A DNA stretch of 64,000 bases from Mycobacterium sp. 236(2023). GTDB taxonomy: Bacteria; Actinomycetota; Actinomycetes; Mycobacteriales; Mycobacteriaceae. Each line of letters begins with the position of its first letter. The stretch's first letter is position 1. Positions 37,024-44,537 of the stretch are shown one piece after another. Below the pieces are notes generated by a model. It worked only from the letters and a program-made list of their open reading frames with translations, searched no databases and had not been told where the DNA came from. The position numbers were made by a program, and so were the translations under genes. The stretch covers positions 770,207 through 834,206 of the forward strand of contig NZ_JARSBP010000004.1 in NCBI RefSeq assembly GCF_029623955.1. Reading direction: 5' to 3'.

Positions 37024-37447
37024 CCGATGATGATGACATGACCTGCCACGTTCACCGGGGAGCCAGTGCCGAAGGAGAAGCCCAACTCGTGCTCTCCAAG
37101 AAATCCAAACCAACATACGAACGCACGGCCAGGATTCTCAGTACCTGAGAGGAGGGTGCCGGTCCTATCCACCTAAGGGAGTTCGGCCGCCCTATCCCAT
37201 CTGACGGGGATTGTAATCGCATGTCCAGCAACAACATTGGTCCGCAACGAAATCATAAAGCGAGGCAGATTGCTGCACAAGCGTCACGAGACTTGCCTCG
37301 GCTGGAGCAAAGGTCGTTGCAGCCAGCCGAGGCGAAGTTTCTTGTGTCCTTTCTTCGGGTCAGTGGGTCAGCCCACGGCAAAGACGCATGCGTGGGCACT
37401 GATCGCGGAACAGCGGGAACCCACCAGCATCGGCGTTGTGGCCAGGC
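37024..37447. other. Gene-poor gap; possible frameshifted small gene at 37221-37464
   Basis: No intact gene is convincing in these 424 bases. On the plus strand a frame opening MSSNNIGPQRNHKARQIAAQ at 37221 is protein-like for about 50 codons. A frame shifted by +1, open from 37237, is protein-like over its last 20 codons (AWALIAEQREPTSIGVVARL) and ends at 37464. Joined by a one-base correction they would make a basic protein of about 80 aa. This may be a broken gene or chance. Confidence 0.3.
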
Positions 37448-38758
37448 TCAGACGCAATGACTGAAAAGTCCTTCTGGCGCATCGAGAAGCCACCGATCTT
37501 CCAGGCTCTCCGAGCCTGTTTCAGTAGAAGTAAGTTGCACACACTCACTAGAGGTAGGGGTCTCCATACCTTCTCCGAAACTGACTCCACCCTCTCCATA
37601 CATTTCCTGAAAGACCCTCCCCGGGTTGAGCGCATCCACGTCGACACCCGGCGCTAGCCGGTACCGCCACGGCGATGACTCCGGCACGAGTGCGATCATG
37701 CGCAGCATGTGGAGTGCTTTCAAAGCGACATCGACGGTGTTGTGTACGCGGTCGAGGACGCGGGAAATGCTAGCCACGTCGCTGCCACGCGGATGGTCGG
37801 CATCGAACCCGTTCGCAGCGAAGTAGCGCAGCAGTTCGAGTCGCAACGGAGGTATCGAATCTTCGGCGACACGTAGCGCCAGACGCAGCGCCTGATGCCG
37901 CTCCACCCCGATCGCGACGCTGCCACGCAGAACCTGAAAAAGTTGCTTGGCGAACCGCGTGGGTGCCTCCCGTGCATGTGCGTCGACTACCTTGCCGCCG
38001 GCAACGATGACCCCAGTCCGCGCCCACGTCGTGATGTTCGCGGCTTGCAGCAGGGAATCCCGCTCAGCAGGGTTCAGCTCGACACCGGGGTCAGTTGCGG
38101 CCTCAAGCACCGACTCCGCTGCCTTATGGAGTTCTGCACGCATCATCTTTTCCAATCCGGTATTCGCGATAGCCTGTGTCCCCACCTGCAACTCGTCTAC
38201 CCGGAGACGCAGCAGAACGAAGCGATCACCCATTGCCGAGACGACGGCTTGGTGCTGATCCCATGAAGTGGTCACCGCACCGATCACGGTCAGCCTTCCA
38301 ACCCACTTGAGTTCCTGTCCGCCGTCGCCCCCGACCTGCCGGGACCAGGAGCCGTCGTAGCACTCGCGTAGCGCGCCGAGGATCTGCGGCCGGACGCTGG
38401 AAGCCAAGGAGAGGATCGACGTGAAATCCTTGATGAGAACGATGCCATTCTCGCCGACCTGGCGCAGGAGCCCACCTGTGGCATCCTCGGCGCGGTCTTT
38501 CGCGACAGTGCCAGAAAGTAGCGCACCCTCTGATGAAATGGTTGAAACCTCGTGCACGCCTTCGCATCCCGCCAGTGGAGTGACTGTGGACTCCGTCTTT
38601 CCAGCTCCCGAGCCAGCCACAACGAGGACCCAGAGCGGGTCGCCGTCATGTTGAGCGATCGCCGCAGCGGCGAGTGTGAGGTAGATGGCGTCAAGGTCGT
38701 AGTCAACGCCAAGCCATTTCGTGAACGTGGAATTAAGGGCCGTGAGATGTTGGTTCAT
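37448..38758 (-). CDS. P-loop AAA-type ATPase, probable replication-associated protein of the element
   Basis: A 436-aa protein. Walker A is VAGSGAGKTEST (residues 48-57); a Walker B-like IVLIKDF ends in Asp111-Phe, not Asp-Glu. A sensor-like strand is in LTVIGAVTTSWDQHQ and an arginine-finger-like AMGDRFVLLRLRV follows. The C-terminal third contains a winged-helix-like segment (RGSDVASISRVLDRVHNTVD). The layout recalls phage and plasmid primase-helicase or initiator ATPases of small integrative elements, though it has no primase domain. Its start is about 70 bases downstream of the end of the AlpA-like gene and both read leftward, so they may be cotranscribed. Replication function is inferred. 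Confidence 0.75.
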   Translation of the reverse strand: MNQHLTALNSTFTKWLGVDYDLDAIYLTLAAAAIAQHDGDPLWVLVVAGSGAGKTESTVTPLAGCEGVHEVSTISSEGALLSGTVAKDRAEDATGGLLRQVGENGIVLIKDFTSILSLASSVRPQILGALRECYDGSWSRQVGGDGGQELKWVGRLTVIGAVTTSWDQHQAVVSAMGDRFVLLRLRVDELQVGTQAIANTGLEKMMRAELHKAAESVLEAATDPGVELNPAERDSLLQAANITTWARTGVIVAGGKVVDAHAREAPTRFAKQLFQVLRGSVAIGVERHQALRLALRVAEDSIPPLRLELLRYFAANGFDADHPRGSDVASISRVLDRVHNTVDVALKALHMLRMIALVPESSPWRYRLAPGVDVDALNPGRVFQEMYGEGGVSFGEGMETPTSSECVQLTSTETGSESLEDRWLLDAPEGLFSHCV

Positions 38759-38826
38759 TGATTCGCTTCTGATAGCTGATGGAGTGGGTTCTTTGTGCGT
38801 ATTGGTGCTGGGAGCGGGGCCGCGCG

Positions 38827-39030
38827 CTAGGCGACGCCATGCAAGTGCGCATCGTCCGATCCGCAGAGGCGCGTCAGAAACGCCTCGACCGATGTCGCAG
38901 TCACGAACGCCCGATTTCCGATCTTGACGCGCTGCAACTCCCCCGCGTCGATGAGCGAGTAGAGCGTCGTCCGCCCGATGTTGCCGAGTGTCGACCTGGC
39001 CGCGTTGTAGGGGATCAACTTCTGTCCCAT
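38827..39030 (-). CDS. AlpA/excisionase-like helix-turn-helix protein
   Basis: A 67-aa DNA-binding protein of the excisionase (MerR-like HTH) type: GRTTLYSLIDAGELQRVKIG followed by NRAFVTATSVEAFLTRL is the standard Xis/AlpA signature. Start ATG at 39030 has a CAGGAAG ribosome site eight bases upstream. It is divergent from the HTH-integrase pair across a 100-base region with a strong palindrome. Proteins of this kind direct excision with the integrase, or regulate integrase expression in satellites. Confidence 0.88.
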   Translation of the reverse strand: MGQKLIPYNAARSTLGNIGRTTLYSLIDAGELQRVKIGNRAFVTATSVEAFLTRLCGSDDAHLHGVA

Positions 39031-39071
39031 GTGTCTGCTTCCTGTAGGAGTCCCGCTATGCATTTAGCGAG

Positions 39072-39117
39072 CTGTCACCTACACTGTCATGTAGACATGA
39101 CAGTTCGCAACTGACAG
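39072..39117. promoter_or_regulatory. Operator cluster between the divergent excisionase and integrase arms
   Basis: A perfect 9-bp inverted repeat, ACTGTCATG-TAGA-CATGACAGT, occupies 39083-39104. Outside it, half-sites CTGTCA (39072-39077) and TGACAG (39112-39117) are placed almost symmetrically, centres 19 and 21 bases from the palindrome centre. The array lies between the starts of the two divergent transcription units, where a lysogeny-type repressor or the HTH protein would act on both. Confidence 0.7.
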
Positions 39118-39130
39118 AAGAGGTTTTCTA

Positions 39131-39673
39131 GTGTCACCTGAGGAGTCCGAGTGGGAGACCGTGTCGTCGGAATTCACGATTCGCCTTCGCGACGGTGGAG
39201 TGGTGGTGATCGCGGACATCAAGGACCTCGTCGAATTAGGTGAGGGCACAGCGGCCCGAAACGCCGTGTATCGCCGGGACGGCATGGAGATCGCGTGGGA
39301 AGTTCGCGACCGGGTGCCCATATGTACGTCCGTGGTCTTACGTGCCGACGACTCCGGTTTGCGCACCAAGGACCTTCATGCGATCCGCCTCGATGATGTC
39401 CGCGAGATCGTTTACGAGGCTGTCGGTATCGGCGTAACCAACTCAGACGGCGACGAGTTCGAGTTGACACCAGCCGAGACCCGCAAGGCGGTCCACCGTG
39501 CCGCGTCTCGGCGCACGATGACGGATGAACGTCTCAAGCGAGTCGCGGACATACACAGGAAGGCGCCGGAGGGCCGGCGCACCGCAGCGGTAAGGGCAGC
39601 CTTCAACGTTCACGAGCGGACAGCCCTGCGCTACATCGCGAAGGCAAAAGACGAGGGGTACCTCCGTGGGTAA
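39131..39673 (+). CDS. Element-encoded protein with C-terminal HTH, coupled to the integrase
   Basis: A 180-aa protein. Residues 1-115 are beta-rich without a recognised motif (SSEFTIRLRDGGVVVIADIK). The last 50 residues look like an HTH: RRTAAVRAAFNVHERTALRY then IAKAKDEGYL. It could be the regulator that binds the adjacent palindrome. GTG start at 39131; the stop overlaps the integrase GTG by eight bases, so the two are translationally coupled. A repressor or integration-control role is inferred from position. Confidence 0.7.
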   Translation: MSPEESEWETVSSEFTIRLRDGGVVVIADIKDLVELGEGTAARNAVYRRDGMEIAWEVRDRVPICTSVVLRADDSGLRTKDLHAIRLDDVREIVYEAVGIGVTNSDGDEFELTPAETRKAVHRAASRRTMTDERLKRVADIHRKAPEGRRTAAVRAAFNVHERTALRYIAKAKDEGYLRG

Positions 39674-40805
39674 GCGTGCCAACGGCGAGGGCAACGTCAG
39701 GCAGCGGCCAAACGGACTCTGGGAGGGGCGGGTGTCCTACGTCGATCCCATCACCGACAAGCGGAAATCCGTCTCGGTGTACGGCGCCACAGCGGCTGCA
39801 GCGCGCAAAGAACTGAGGACCGTCCGCAAGCGCATCGAAGAGGGTCAGCCCGCGAAGGACTCCCCCGACTCAGTCGCGTCCTGGCTGGAACGGTGGCGGG
39901 AGTCGTCGCTAGAAGCATCGGACCGCAAGGCGACCACCAAGTCCCTTTATAGCTCGCTGTGCCGAAAGCATTTGGAGGGCGGGGACATCGGAGCGAAGCG
40001 GCTGGATCGGCTGAAGCCGTCCGACATTGAGACGATGATCGTCGGTTTGCGCGCGAAGAAGCTCGCCGACTCGACCGTCCGACAGGTCTATACGGTGCTC
40101 CGGCAGGCGCTTGACGTGGCGGTGCGCGACGGCCTACTCGCCTCGAATCCGGCGGCCAAAGTGAAGCGTCCCGGTGTCGCCCGCCGGGAGGCGAAGTACC
40201 TCCCCTCCAGCGACGTGGCACGACTCCTCGAAGCCGCTCGCCCGCTGCGGTACTACGTCGCGGTGTTGTTGATGGCGACCACCGGACTGCGCCGAGGCGA
40301 GGTGTGTGGCTTGTCATGGGAGGACGTTGACCTCGCCGCTGGAGAACTGCGAGTGCGTCAAACACTGTCGCGGGTGACGGGCGGTCTGGTTCTCGACACA
40401 GTCAAGACGGAACGCTCACGCCGACGCATACCCGTGCACACTGGCATGGTGATTGTCCTGAAGGACTGGCACAAGCAGCAGGTGGATGAACGCCTCGCGG
40501 CCGGCGACCAATGGACCGAGACCGGAATGGTGTTCTGCACGCCGTTGGGATCGATGGTCGACCCGCGCAACATGCTGCGCACTGTCGAGTTGGCCGCGAA
40601 GAAAGCCGGTATCGAGAAAGTCGGCGCCCACACCATGCGGCACTCGGCGGCGGTAGCGTGGCTGGAATCCGGAGTTCATATCAAGGCGGCAGCCGATCTC
40701 CTGGGCCACTCGTCTATCTCGATCACCGGCGACCTCTATGGTCACACCTCCGACGACACCGCGCGCGCGGCGATCGACGGCTTGGGTACTTCTCTCGGGT
40801 TGTAG
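39666..40805 (+). CDS. int: Tyrosine site-specific integrase of the element
   Basis: A 379-aa phage-type integrase. The N-terminus (NGEGNVRQRPNGLWEGRVSY) is the arm-site-binding domain, and residues 65-160 the core-binding SAM-like domain. The catalytic residues are all present: Arg209 in TGLRRGEV, Lys247 in TVKTERS, His322 and Arg325 in HTMRHSAAVAW, His348 in LLGHSS and Tyr358 in DLYGHTSDD. It lies 78 bases from the tRNA-Pro that serves as attachment site, the usual integrase-next-to-tRNA layout. GTG start overlaps the preceding HTH gene by eight bases. Confidence 0.97.
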   Translation: MGKRANGEGNVRQRPNGLWEGRVSYVDPITDKRKSVSVYGATAAAARKELRTVRKRIEEGQPAKDSPDSVASWLERWRESSLEASDRKATTKSLYSSLCRKHLEGGDIGAKRLDRLKPSDIETMIVGLRAKKLADSTVRQVYTVLRQALDVAVRDGLLASNPAAKVKRPGVARREAKYLPSSDVARLLEAARPLRYYVAVLLMATTGLRRGEVCGLSWEDVDLAAGELRVRQTLSRVTGGLVLDTVKTERSRRRIPVHTGMVIVLKDWHKQQVDERLAAGDQWTETGMVFCTPLGSMVDPRNMLRTVELAAKKAGIEKVGAHTMRHSAAVAWLESGVHIKAAADLLGHSSISITGDLYGHTSDDTARAAIDGLGTSLGL

Positions 40806-40810
40806 GTCAG

Positions 40811-40837
40811 TTTGGGTACGCGGTTTGGGTACGGACC
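40811..40837 (+). repeat. Right-end paired repeats, putative integrase arm-type sites
   Basis: TTTGGGTAC at 40811-40819 and 40824-40832, the second followed by GGACC, repeat the pair seen at 29836-29861 in the same orientation. In the excised circle the two pairs would lie on either side of the 42-bp core, as arm sites do. Confidence 0.6.
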
Positions 40838-40839
40838 AG

Positions 40840-40872
40840 AAAAAGGCACCCTCTCGAAGTGAGAAAGTGCCT
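40840..40872 (-). terminator. Rho-independent terminator downstream of tRNA-Pro, supplied by the element
   Basis: On the minus strand GGCACTTTCTC and GAGAGGGTGCC form an 11-bp stem, including two G-U pairs, around a five-base loop, followed by TTTTT. It begins 11 bases after the tRNA 3' end. It lies inside the element, which therefore replaces both the 3' half of the tRNA and its terminator on integration. Confidence 0.8.
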
Positions 40873-40882
40873 CTGACCTGTG

Positions 40883-40956
<74 letters not shown>

Positions 40957-41057
40957 CGGTGCCTCCGGGATCGCCGGTAGGCGGTCGAAAGCTTACAACA
41001 GGCTGACCCCTGAATCCCAACCGCATCGGCCGTACCAGAGACGGGTATTCCCCCGCA

Positions 41058-42548
41058 GTGACCACGACGCGCGATGACACTCCCCTGTGGCTGTTCGCCG
41101 ACCAGCTCGGCCCGGCTTGCTACGCCGGTGAGCATTCCCATCGCGAGGTTCTGCTTGTCGAGGCCACCTCAGCACTGAGCAAGCGCCGTTATCACCGTCA
41201 GAAGCTGCATCTGGTCCTCTCAGCTCTGAGACATGCAGCCGACGATCTCGGTGACCGTGCCACCTTGATGCAGGCCGACACCTATACCGACGCACTGAAG
41301 CGCTTCAAGCGTCCTGTCCTCGTCTACGAACCCACGTCGCATGCCGCCGAGAGGTTCGTCCACAAGCTCCGCAAGCAGGGCCTTGTCGCCGATATTCTTC
41401 CTACGCCGACTTTTGCGTTGTCCCGCAAGGATTTCGGCGACTGGGCGGGTGAGCGTACCCGCTTCCGCATGGAGGACTTCTACCGCGACCAGCGTCGCCG
41501 CTTCGACGTGCTGATGGCGGGTAACGACCCCGTCGGCAACCGGTGGAACTACGACGAGGACAACCGCGAAGCACCGCCGAAGAAACAGTCGACGCTCGAG
41601 GTGCCCGCACCGTACAAGCCTCGGGAAGACGACATCGACGCGCAGGTCCGGCGCGACCTTGACTCGATGAAACTCGACACCGTCGGTGAGGACGGGCCGC
41701 GCCTGTTCGCGGTGACGCCGGCTGAGGCCAAGCGGGCGTTAACGCGCTTCATCGATCACCGCCTTCCGTTCTTCGGCCGCTACGAGGACGCCATCATGGG
41801 CGACGACTGGGCGATGTCGCATTCGCTGCTGTCGGTGCCACTCAACCTCGGCGTGTTGCATCCCCTCGATGCGGTGGAGGCCGCCGAACGCGCCTACCAC
41901 GACAAGGCCGCCCCGTTGGCCGCCGTCGAAGGCTTCATCCGGCAGATCCTCGGCTGGCGCGAATACATGTGGCATCTCTACTGGCACTTCGGCGCGGACT
42001 ACACCGACAACAACGAGCTGAAGGCACGCACACACCTGCCGGACTGGTGGGCCGACCTCGACGCCGATGCCGTCACGGCAGCTTGCCTGCGCACGGCGCT
42101 GCAGGGCGTCCGCGATCGCGGGTGGACACACCACATCCAACGGCTCATGGTGCTGGGAAACCATGCGCTACAACGCGGTTACCGTCCCGAGGAACTCACC
42201 GAGTGGTTCGCGACGGCGTACGTCGACGGCTTCCGGTGGGTGATGCCGACCAACGTCGTCGGGATGAGTCAGCACGCTGACGGCGGCCTGTTGGCGACCA
42301 AGCCGTACACGTCCGGCGGGGCGTACATCAACAAGATGAGCGACCACTGCGGCGACTGCGCGTACGACCCCAAGAAGCGCGTCGGCGACGATGCGTGCCC
42401 GTTCACGGCGGGCTATTGGGCCTTCACTCATCGCCATCGGGATCGGCTGGCCAAGAACATGCGCACCCGGCGCGCGGTGATGTCGATGGACCGGCTCAAC
42501 GACCTCGAGGCGGTGCTGGAGCAGGAATCAGCGCGTGACAGTTTCTGA
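41058..42548 (+). CDS. FeS-type cryptochrome/photolyase (deoxyribodipyrimidine photolyase-related)
   Basis: A 496-aa member of the bacterial FeS-BCP photolyase group, whose characterised members repair (6-4) photoproducts by light. The N-terminal antenna domain opens LWLFADQLGPACYAGE. The FAD-binding helical domain includes GFIRQILGWREYMWHLYWHF and FRWVMPTNVVGMSQHADGG. The [4Fe-4S] cysteines are those of SDHCGDCAYDPKK and DDACPF plus Cys345-like residues upstream in TAACLRTAL. GTG start at 41058, 101 bases from the tRNA gene. Its 3' end overlaps the convergent permease gene by 21 bases. Confidence 0.92.
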   Translation: MTTTRDDTPLWLFADQLGPACYAGEHSHREVLLVEATSALSKRRYHRQKLHLVLSALRHAADDLGDRATLMQADTYTDALKRFKRPVLVYEPTSHAAERFVHKLRKQGLVADILPTPTFALSRKDFGDWAGERTRFRMEDFYRDQRRRFDVLMAGNDPVGNRWNYDEDNREAPPKKQSTLEVPAPYKPREDDIDAQVRRDLDSMKLDTVGEDGPRLFAVTPAEAKRALTRFIDHRLPFFGRYEDAIMGDDWAMSHSLLSVPLNLGVLHPLDAVEAAERAYHDKAAPLAAVEGFIRQILGWREYMWHLYWHFGADYTDNNELKARTHLPDWWADLDADAVTAACLRTALQGVRDRGWTHHIQRLMVLGNHALQRGYRPEELTEWFATAYVDGFRWVMPTNVVGMSQHADGGLLATKPYTSGGAYINKMSDHCGDCAYDPKKRVGDDACPFTAGYWAFTHRHRDRLAKNMRTRRAVMSMDRLNDLEAVLEQESARDSF

Positions 42549-43460
42549 TTCGGGTGCGTCCGCGGTCGCGACCGGCTCGGCTGATTCGGGGGCGAACTTC
42601 GGCGCCCGCGAGACGCGCCACGCGTAGACGACCAGCGACGCCCAGGCCACAACGATCACCGAGTAGATGGCCGTCGACCACGGCCACTGGATGTCGAAGA
42701 AGTGCACCAGCTTCTGGCTGTTGGTCAGCACGATGACGCCGCCGACGGCGGTTCCCAGCAGCGCGGGGCTGACGCGGCTGACCAGCCATGCCGCGAACGG
42801 CGCGGCGATCACTCCGCCGACCATCAGGCCGACGACGACGGGCCAGTTGTCGAGGAATTCTTCGCGGAGTCCGATCAGGAAGCCCAGCGACGCCGACACC
42901 GCCACCAGGAACTCTGACGCACTCACCGATCCGATGACCGTCCGCGGTGCTGTCTTACCCTGTGACAGCAGCGTGCTGGTCGTGACCGGGCCCCATCCGC
43001 CGCCGCCCGAAGCGTCGATGAAACCACCGAAAAGGCCCAGCGGGGCAAGGAATTTCACGCTGTGGCTGGTGCCTCGCGAGCCGAAGTTCATCGGCTTGCC
43101 CAGTGAGAACCGGAGCAGGACGTAGGTGCCGATGGCCATCAGGATGCCGGCCATCAGCGGGGCGGCGTGCTCGGTCGACAGCGACGACAACACCGTGGCG
43201 CCCAGGAACGCGCCGATGGCGCCGGGAGCGCCGAGCTTGGCCACCAGCTTCCAATCGATGTTCTTGAACTTCCAGTGCGACAGACCCGAGGCGAAGGTGG
43301 TGCCGACCTCGGCGAGGTGCACGGCGGCGCTCGCCTGCGCGGCGCCGACACTCGACAGCACCAGAAGCGTGGTGGCGGTGACGCCGAACGCCATACCGAG
43401 AGCTCCGTCGACGAGCTGGGCTCCGATACCGACGAGCGTGAAGATCAGAAGCGAACGCAT
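42528..43460 (-). CDS. TSUP-family sulfite/sulfonate exporter-like permease (TauE/SafE) 1
   Basis: A 310-aa membrane protein of the TSUP family with eight or so helices. It opens LLIFTLVGIGAQLVDGALGM and has the family's second-half motif GGFIDASGGGGWGPVTTSTL. These permeases move sulfite, sulfoacetate, thiosulfate or similar anions. The acidic tail (APESAEPVATADAPESETVTR) is cytoplasmic. It lies 57 bases downstream of a short ORF ending in two Cys codons, on the same strand, which suggests cysteine-responsive control. Confidence 0.9.
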   Translation of the reverse strand: MRSLLIFTLVGIGAQLVDGALGMAFGVTATTLLVLSSVGAAQASAAVHLAEVGTTFASGLSHWKFKNIDWKLVAKLGAPGAIGAFLGATVLSSLSTEHAAPLMAGILMAIGTYVLLRFSLGKPMNFGSRGTSHSVKFLAPLGLFGGFIDASGGGGWGPVTTSTLLSQGKTAPRTVIGSVSASEFLVAVSASLGFLIGLREEFLDNWPVVVGLMVGGVIAAPFAAWLVSRVSPALLGTAVGGVIVLTNSQKLVHFFDIQWPWSTAIYSVIVVAWASLVVYAWRVSRAPKFAPESAEPVATADAPESETVTR

Positions 43461-43517
43461 GGCTGCTTTCGGGAGGTGTGGTCAGGATGAGTGACCGAAG
43501 GACGGGGTGGGGGCGCG

Positions 43518-43631
43518 TCAGGGACGCGGACAACACCACTCGTCAAAAGCCATCAACCGGCGCGACGGCCAGAAGGGCTCGAGAGCGGACACATCGGACG
43601 GCGCCGGCGTGACGAGCACGCGATCAGCCAT
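43518..43631 (-). CDS. Candidate cysteine-responsive leader peptide upstream of the TSUP permease
   Basis: A 37-codon ORF in the 207-base gap between two TSUP genes. It has a good ribosome site (GAGAGGA, eight bases before the ATG at 43631) and begins MADRVLVTP. It ends Trp-Cys-Cys-Pro-Arg-Pro, with the two adjacent TGT codons three codons before the stop. Short ORFs ending in consecutive cysteine codons are known in mycobacteria as cysteine-sensing attenuators upstream of sulfur-metabolism genes. The following gene is a sulfur-anion permease whose own ribosome site is weak, so ribosome stalling at Cys codons could control it. Expression is not proven. Confidence 0.6.
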   Translation of the reverse strand: MADRVLVTPAPSDVSALEPFWPSRRLMAFDEWCCPRP

Positions 43632-43667
43632 TCGACAGTCCTCTCAGGCAAGCAAACTCGGGCCAGC

Positions 43668-44450
43668 CTACACGGTCAACAATCGCCACAGCCCAATCAA
43701 TCCCACCACGACGATGACACCGCGCAGCATGTTCGGCGAGAGCCGCCTGCCGTAGTGCGCGCCGACAAAACCGCCGATCAGCGAACCGACGGCGATCAGG
43801 CCGGCGGCAGCCCAGCTGATGCGGTCGAAGGCCACGACGGTGTAGGCCACCGCCGCGACGATGTTGACGATCAGCGACAGCAGGTTCTTCGCAGCGTTCA
43901 TCCGCTGCATGTCCTCGGGCAGCAGCGCGCCCATGACGGCGATCAACAGGATGCCCTGCGCCGCGGTGAAGTACCCGCCGTAGATGCCGACGAGAAACGT
44001 TCCGGCCACGAGCGCCGTCATCTTCGCCGCGGACACATGGTCCGCCGACTGTCCTGCGGCCTCGGCGCGACGCTTCGCCCAGGCTTGGATTCGCGGCCCG
44101 ACCAGCACCAGGACCAGCGCCAGGATCAGCAGTCCCGGCACGATCTGGATGAACACCCGCTCCGGAAGATGCAGCAGGAGCCACGCGCCGCCGCCGGCAC
44201 CGATGAACGATGCCGGGATCTGCCATTTCAGCCGGCTGCCCTGGCCGCGCAGTTCGCGCCGGTAGCCCCACGTCCCGGAGACGCCGCCGGCGACGAGTCC
44301 GACCGCGTTCGACATGGTGGCGGTGACCGGCGGGAAGCCGAGCGCGACGAGGGTCGGGAAGGTGATCAGGGTCCCGGAGCCGACGAGGGCGTTGATGGCA
44401 CCGGCGCCGACACCCGCGAGCGCGATCAGGACCATATCGAGGACGGACAC
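43668..44450 (-). CDS. TSUP-family permease (TauE/SafE) 2
   Basis: A 260-aa membrane permease with about eight helices. Family motifs are GVGAGAINALVGSGTLITFP near the start and GGYFTAAQGILLIAVMG in the second half. I choose the GTG at 44450 (reads MSVLDMVLIALAG); the frame stays open upstream to 44498 without sensible sequence. It is related to but clearly distinct from the neighbouring permease at 42528-43460, and both face the same way. It follows der by about 90 bases. The substrate is a sulfur or organic anion by family inference. Confidence 0.9.
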   Translation of the reverse strand: MSVLDMVLIALAGVGAGAINALVGSGTLITFPTLVALGFPPVTATMSNAVGLVAGGVSGTWGYRRELRGQGSRLKWQIPASFIGAGGGAWLLLHLPERVFIQIVPGLLILALVLVLVGPRIQAWAKRRAEAAGQSADHVSAAKMTALVAGTFLVGIYGGYFTAAQGILLIAVMGALLPEDMQRMNAAKNLLSLIVNIVAAVAYTVVAFDRISWAAAGLIAVGSLIGGFVGAHYGRRLSPNMLRGVIVVVGLIGLWRLLTV

Positions 44451-44537
44451 TTGGCCAACCCTATCGGTCGGACCTGGAGAGCTACCTACGGTCTGCAATC
44501 GTTTGTATAACGGCTGCCCAGCTGAAATCCATCCGGA

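Noticed and set aside
43491..44510. 339-codon plus-strand open frame over the second TSUP gene
   Set aside because: Composition is Arg/Asp/His-rich shadow sequence; the minus strand encodes a clear membrane permease.
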